DNA of 10,084 nucleotides from Desulfobulbaceae bacterium (GTDB taxonomy: Bacteria > Desulfobacterota > Desulfobulbia > Desulfobulbales > DAOVSZ01): assembly GCA_030627725.1 (NCBI GenBank), contig DAOVSZ010000073.1, forward strand, positions 1 to 10,084, in the 5' to 3' direction. The notes beneath the pieces are model-generated. The model was given only the letters and a program-made list of their open reading frames with translations. It made no database searches and was not told the DNA's origin. Positions 6,789 through 10,084 of the stretch are shown here, piece by piece. Numbering within the stretch: the stretch's first letter is position 1; every line of letters begins with the position of its first letter. The position numbers were made by a program, and so were the translations under genes.

Positions 6789-6817
6789 AACATAACTTTT
6801 ATTAAATATAAAGTCAA
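6789..6817 (-). promoter_or_regulatory. Promoter of tRNA-fMet
   Basis: On the - strand TTGACT (-35, 6817-6812) and TATGTT (-10, 6794-6789) are separated by exactly 17 bases. The expected start is about 6 to 8 bases below the -10, giving a short leader before the mature 5' end at 6774. The gap from the thioesterase stop to the tRNA has no terminator hairpin, so read-through from the upstream genes is also possible. Confidence 0.6.
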
Positions 6818-6846
6818 TTCATTCCGCACGTTCGGGATATAAAAAA

Positions 6847-7290
6847 TCACCTGTTGGAAGGGAGTATTTCCCGAAGCCTTGTTGAAAGATCAGCAGGAAA
6901 TTTTACTAACTTTCCTTCCCTGTCGATCACTGCATGGACGGTAAATCCCTTGACCAGCATTTTATTATCATCTGCACGAAAAATCCGGTAGTTAAATCTG
7001 CAGGAAACGGATTTTACTTCAACCAGCGCGGTCTCAACAGAGATGAGATCATCGTAGACGGCAGAGGCCTTGTAGCGGACATAACTCTCGACAACCGGCA
7101 TGATGAGTCCGCGTTCTTCCACTTCTCTATAAGATGTCGCATACTCTCGCATGAACTCGGTCCGGCCCATCTCAAAGAACTTGAGGTAATTTGCGTAATA
7201 GACAACACCGCCGGAGTCTGTGTCGCCATAGAGGACACGAGCGCTGCACCGATGCACCGGTTCATTCATTGCGATCTTGAGAGAGGTCAT
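6847..7290 (-). CDS. YbgC-like acyl-CoA thioesterase (4HBT hotdog family)
   Basis: 147 residues with a single hotdog domain. The signature block YGDTDSGGVVYYANYLKFFE (21-40) contains the catalytic aspartate D25 (second Asp of DTD) and leads into the central helix FFEMGRTEFMRE; later strands include VRYKASAVYDDLISVET (71-87). E. coli YbgC-type enzymes hydrolyse acyl-CoA thioesters in the cytoplasm; the substrate here cannot be predicted. The residue that is His in E. coli YbgC (VVYH) is Tyr32, a common variant in this family. The gene is not in a tol-pal cluster but follows the phosphoglycerate-mutase homologue with an ATGA overlap. The ATG at 7290 has little ribosome site and probably relies on coupling; M8 (7269) is an alternative start that keeps the whole domain. 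Confidence 0.88.
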   Translation of the reverse strand: MTSLKIAMNEPVHRCSARVLYGDTDSGGVVYYANYLKFFEMGRTEFMREYATSYREVEERGLIMPVVESYVRYKASAVYDDLISVETALVEVKSVSCRFNYRIFRADDNKMLVKGFTVHAVIDREGKLVKFPADLSTRLREILPSNR

Positions 7291-8495
7291 TTTTTAGAGG
7301 CTATTATCGCCTCAAACAAGGCTTTTCCGTTTTCAAAAATCTCGCCGGACGCAAAAGCGCTTTTTTCGGAATATGTCCTGTCAATATCCCCTGAAATCGT
7401 TCCGGTATCATAGATAACTACAGGTACTGGAAGCTCCGTATGGGTCTTAAGCGATATCGGCGTAAAATGATCCATGGCCACGACAATGCGGACATCGTCT
7501 CTGTCGTGAACAGCATCAAAAATGGGCTGTACGATCTTCTGATCAAAATCCTCAATGGCCTGCATCTTTTCCTTTAAAAGGCCTTGGTGGCCTGCCTCAT
7601 CCGGGGCCTCAACGTGAACAAATACCAGGTCTTTTTCTTTCAGAGCATCGATTGCCGCATCCGCCTTGCCCTTGTAATTCGTATCAAGGTAACCTGTGGC
7701 CCCTGGGACATCAATGATATCCATCCCGGCGTAGACGCCGATACCTTTTAACAGGTCGACCGCGGAAATGAGTGAACCGCTGATCCCGTAACGCTCCTGC
7801 AGGGTCTTCATGACCGGCGCCCTGCCCTCTCCCCAGAGCCAGATAGAATTTGCCGGTTTTTTGCCGTCCTCAATACGCTTTGTGTTCACAGGATGCGCGT
7901 GAAGGACCTTGTCGGCGCAATCAAATAAAGCGGAAAAACGAGGAGAATTCTTGTATCTGTGCCAGTACTCAGTGACAGCCTGACCTGTATGATCGTGAGG
8001 CGGTACGGTCTGCAGATCTTCAGGGCTTCCCTTAGAGACAAGAAGATGCCGATAACTCTTTCCCGGATAGAGTTTCAGTGAATGGTCCTTCTGCTCGCGA
8101 TCAATGGTCTCTATCAACTCTTTTGCTTCAGGTGTTGAGATATGTCCGGCGCTGTAGTCACCCATCACAACCGAACCATCCGGCTTATGATCGAGCGTCA
8201 CAAGGTTACATCGAAAGGCGATTTCGTCTTGAGCAAGTTCAACTCCCATGCTGGCAGCCTCAAGCGGCGCCCTGCCTGAATAGCATTCCTCCGGCAGATA
8301 GCCTAAGAGAGAGAGATTCGCGACATCACTGCCTGGCGGATAGCCTTCGGGTATGGTCCATGCAAGAGCTATGCGGCCATGCGCCGCAAGATAATCCATG
8401 GCAGGGGTACGCGCCGCCTCAAGGGGAGTTTTGCCGCCAAGTTCTTGAAGCGAGAAATCTCCCATGCCATCACCGATGAGAATCAAATATTTCAT
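7287..8495 (-). CDS. apgM: Archaeal-type phosphoglycerate mutase homologue; proposed homoserine kinase
   Basis: About 402 residues of the alkaline-phosphatase superfamily, cofactor-independent phosphoglycerate mutase of the archaeal (ApgM) type. Counting from a TTG two codons upstream, visible sites are: LIGDGMGD with metal ligand D11, PPGSDVANLSLLGY with the nucleophile S58 and N62, NSIWLWGEG (218-226), HVEAPDEAGH with D301 and H305, and MDHFTPISLKTHT with D344, H345 and H354. So the two-metal catalytic set looks complete. I chose ATG at 8495 over the in-frame TTG at 8501 because the protein then begins MKYLILIGDG, as in relatives. No Shine-Dalgarno is visible; the upstream DNA is the repeat array. 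A subfamily of these proteins found beside homoserine dehydrogenase has been proposed to act as homoserine kinase, and this gene follows hom. The glycolytic role remains the alternative. Family certain, function open; the symbol names the family only. Confidence 0.9.
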   Translation of the reverse strand: MKYLILIGDGMGDFSLQELGGKTPLEAARTPAMDYLAAHGRIALAWTIPEGYPPGSDVANLSLLGYLPEECYSGRAPLEAASMGVELAQDEIAFRCNLVTLDHKPDGSVVMGDYSAGHISTPEAKELIETIDREQKDHSLKLYPGKSYRHLLVSKGSPEDLQTVPPHDHTGQAVTEYWHRYKNSPRFSALFDCADKVLHAHPVNTKRIEDGKKPANSIWLWGEGRAPVMKTLQERYGISGSLISAVDLLKGIGVYAGMDIIDVPGATGYLDTNYKGKADAAIDALKEKDLVFVHVEAPDEAGHQGLLKEKMQAIEDFDQKIVQPIFDAVHDRDDVRIVVAMDHFTPISLKTHTELPVPVVIYDTGTISGDIDRTYSEKSAFASGEIFENGKALFEAIIASKK

Positions 8496-8499
8496 AATC

Positions 8500-8630
8500 A
8501 ATGGGTTATTGAGTTTGTTGAGTTATTGGGTTTATTGGGTTTATTGAGTTTATAGAGTTATAGAGTTGTAGGATTATGGGGTGTATTGAACTCAACAAAC
8601 CCAATAACTCAATAAACTCTATAAACCCAA
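8500..8630. repeat. Array of about 9-bp units in direct and inverted orientation, long imperfect hairpin
   Basis: Six contiguous units of consensus TRTWGRGTT fill 8507-8559 (8507-8515, 8516-8524, an 8-base unit 8525-8532, 8533-8541, 8542-8550, 8551-8559). The same unit in reverse complement fills 8589-8630 (8589-8597, 8598-8606, an 8-base unit 8607-8614, 8615-8623, 8624-8630) and abuts the hom stop codon. Bases 8514-8541 pair with 8589-8616 at 25 of 28 positions, and the pairing continues with gaps to about 8501/8630. The centre, 8560-8588, is less regular. It is the whole space between hom and the next gene, so a transcript across both would carry a large hairpin just before the second start codon. 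Confidence 0.8.
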
Positions 8631-9950
8631 TTATTCTTCTTCCTCATCAACCAGGATCCTGATCCGGACCGTCTCGTCAACACAGGCCTCTAAAGCGCTG
8701 ATCTCCTCCAATGCCTTGTTGACGGAAGCCTCTTCCGCCTCGTACGTAAACATCACGATAGGCACGGCGCCGGTTGCCTTTTCACGCCTTCCCTTCTGCA
8801 AAACAGACTCAATACTTATGCCGTATTTTCCTAAGATACCGGAAATATTTGACAACACACCGGGCTTGTCCAGGGTTGTGAAACGAAAATAATAGGGGCA
8901 GCGCAACTTCTCCATCGGTGTAATGGCGCGTGGCTTGATATGCTCAGGCCGATAGGAAAGGCTGGGGACGCGCGAGACTGAACCATAAATGATATTTCGT
9001 GCAATATCAACAACATCTGCTACCACTGCGCTGCCCGTCGGCATCATTCCGGCGCCAAGCCCGTAAAAGAGGACATTGCCCACCATATCGCCGTTGAAAT
9101 GAATACCGTTATAGGCGCCGTTGATACTGGCAAGCATGTGTTTTTCAGGGACCATGGTGGGATGAACCCGTGCCTCGACATGTTCTCCGTGGTTCCGGCT
9201 GATCGCAAGCAGCTTGATCCGGTATCCAAACTCTCCGGCAAAGGCGATGTCAATCGGTTTTATCCGTGAAATACCTTCGGTGTTGATAGCATCCAGGCTG
9301 ATCTCCATGCCATAGGCAATGGTCATGATAATAGCCAGCTTATGAGCAGTATCAATTCCTTCCACATCATAGGTCGGGTCTGCTTCCGCATATCCTTTGT
9401 TCTGGGCGTCCTTTAATACTTCATCAAAAGGCGTTCCGTAGTCCGTCATCTGGGTCAGGATATAATTTGCCGTGCCGTTCAAGATGCCCATGATCGAGAG
9501 GATCCTGTTCGCTGCCAACCCTTCCTTCATAGCCTTGATAACAGGGATTCCACCAGCAACGCTCGCTTCAAAACCGACCTCAACACCTTGTGCCGCAGCC
9601 GCATCAAAGATCTCTTTGCCATGCTGGGAAACAAGCGCCTTGTTGGCGGTAACAACATGCTTTCCCTTCTCGATTGCCTGCAGGATGAATGTTCTTGCCG
9701 GTTCAATGCCGCCGATCAGTTCAACCACAATATCTATTTCAGGATCGCTGAATATATCATGCACGTCCTGGGTGAGTTCGATATGGGCCAGGTGTTCGGG
9801 CAGTTTCGTGACGTTAATATCAGCGATCCGCTTGAGGACGATTGCAGAACCGACTTTTTTTGCCAGACGTTCCGACTGATCATAGAATACCTGGGCTGTG
9901 CCGCTGCCGACAGTGCCGAATCCGATCAATCCAACTTGTATCTGCTTCAT
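8631..9950 (-). CDS. hom: Homoserine dehydrogenase with C-terminal ACT domain
   Basis: 439 residues; reduces aspartate semialdehyde to homoserine with NAD(P)H, the branch step to threonine and methionine. Rossmann domain at the N-terminus with GLIGFGTVGSG (7-17); VVTANKAL (99-106) with the conserved K104; the substrate domain holds FEASVAGGIPVIKA (127-140), ILNGTANYILTQM (156-168) and the signature GYAEADPTYDVEGIDTAHKL (186-205) with E189, D200 and K204 as the catalytic and binding residues. An ACT domain follows (about 353-430, TTLDKPGVLSNISGILGKYG), the usual site of threonine feedback inhibition in monofunctional enzymes. Length fits the ACT-bearing class; no aspartokinase is fused. The ATG at 9950 has AGGA at 9964-9961, ten bases upstream. 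It is first of the right-hand - strand gene row; no threonine synthase lies in the window. Confidence 0.96.
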   Translation of the reverse strand: MKQIQVGLIGFGTVGSGTAQVFYDQSERLAKKVGSAIVLKRIADINVTKLPEHLAHIELTQDVHDIFSDPEIDIVVELIGGIEPARTFILQAIEKGKHVVTANKALVSQHGKEIFDAAAAQGVEVGFEASVAGGIPVIKAMKEGLAANRILSIMGILNGTANYILTQMTDYGTPFDEVLKDAQNKGYAEADPTYDVEGIDTAHKLAIIMTIAYGMEISLDAINTEGISRIKPIDIAFAGEFGYRIKLLAISRNHGEHVEARVHPTMVPEKHMLASINGAYNGIHFNGDMVGNVLFYGLGAGMMPTGSAVVADVVDIARNIIYGSVSRVPSLSYRPEHIKPRAITPMEKLRCPYYFRFTTLDKPGVLSNISGILGKYGISIESVLQKGRREKATGAVPIVMFTYEAEEASVNKALEEISALEACVDETVRIRILVDEEEE

Positions 9951-10084
9951 TATTTTTTATTCCTGTAAATATGACAAACTCGTAAAAAAATGGGCTCAAA
10001 GACTTACCCTCTTTACCATATCTTGTCAAAGTAATATAGTAACTATTCAGCAGCCCTCCATCCGATTAACCATCCCGAGATCCG
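9951..10084 (-). promoter_or_regulatory. Upstream region of hom, weak promoter candidate
   Basis: On the - strand a perfect TTGACA (10029-10024) is followed after 17 bases by TAAGTC (10006-10001), a poor -10, so the promoter is tentative. An 11-base palindrome, ATAGTAACTAT (10036-10046), lies just upstream and might bind a regulator or be chance. No leader peptide rich in Thr codons or clear attenuator is seen. No gene is recognisable in these 134 bases. Confidence 0.3.

Noticed and set aside
6820..6846. Hairpin ATTCCG/CGGGAT after the thioesterase gene as a terminator
   Set aside because: The stem is six pairs with one G.T, and the T-rich side precedes rather than follows it in the direction of transcription.
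6934..7413. Open frame on the + strand (159 codons) across the thioesterase/apgM junction
   Set aside because: It is antisense to two clear genes, and its sequence reads as a complement artefact.
8500..8630. CRISPR array reading of the 9-bp repeats
   Set aside because: Units are far too short, contiguous without spacers, and occur in both orientations; no cas genes are nearby.
9588..9968. Open frame on the + strand (126 codons) opposite the hom gene
   Set aside because: It is antisense to the Rossmann domain coding region of an unmistakable homoserine dehydrogenase and lacks any family resemblance.

Overview
The window looks like a stretch of chromosome from a deltaproteobacterium (Desulfobacterota in the broad sense). 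That is an inference from gene content: a TRAP transporter large subunit of the deltaproteobacterial type, a homoserine dehydrogenase next to an archaeal-type phosphoglycerate-mutase homologue, and three kinds of short intergenic repeat. No rRNA or other decisive marker is present, and species cannot be named.

Left part, + strand (199-5614). Four genes are packed like one operon: a TRAP large permease (dctM-type), the two halves of a heterodimeric ABC exporter (MdlA/MdlB or BmrC/BmrD type), and a methylguanine-DNA methyltransferase of the Ogt/AGT class. The junctions are TAA|ATG with no gap, a GTGA overlap and an ATGA overlap. Ahead of them lies a G-rich repeat (39-104) able to form a G-quadruplex. 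Near-identical 22-bp elements in opposite orientation (164-185 and 5615-5636) bracket the block.

Middle, - strand (5708-6700). A type II toxin-antitoxin pair (Phd/YefM antitoxin, ParE/RelE toxin) sits under a promoter that overlaps a 13+13 bp inverted repeat, a likely autoregulatory operator. The gene-poor 6372-6650 stretch holds only a possible frameshifted gene remnant. A good intrinsic terminator follows for the tRNA beyond it.

Right part, - strand (6698-10084). Reading leftwards: homoserine dehydrogenase with a C-terminal ACT domain, a 130-bp array of about 9-bp units in direct and inverted orientation, the phosphoglycerate-mutase-superfamily protein (plausibly the pathway's missing homoserine kinase), a YbgC-like hotdog thioesterase overlapping it by ATGA, and the initiator tRNA-fMet with its own promoter and terminator.

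The most interesting biology is the hom/PGM-like pair as a possible non-canonical threonine route, the coupling of a DNA-alkylation repair enzyme to an asymmetric ABC exporter, and the repeat structures between genes. I found no CRISPR array, phage genes, intact transposase or clearly new multi-gene system.
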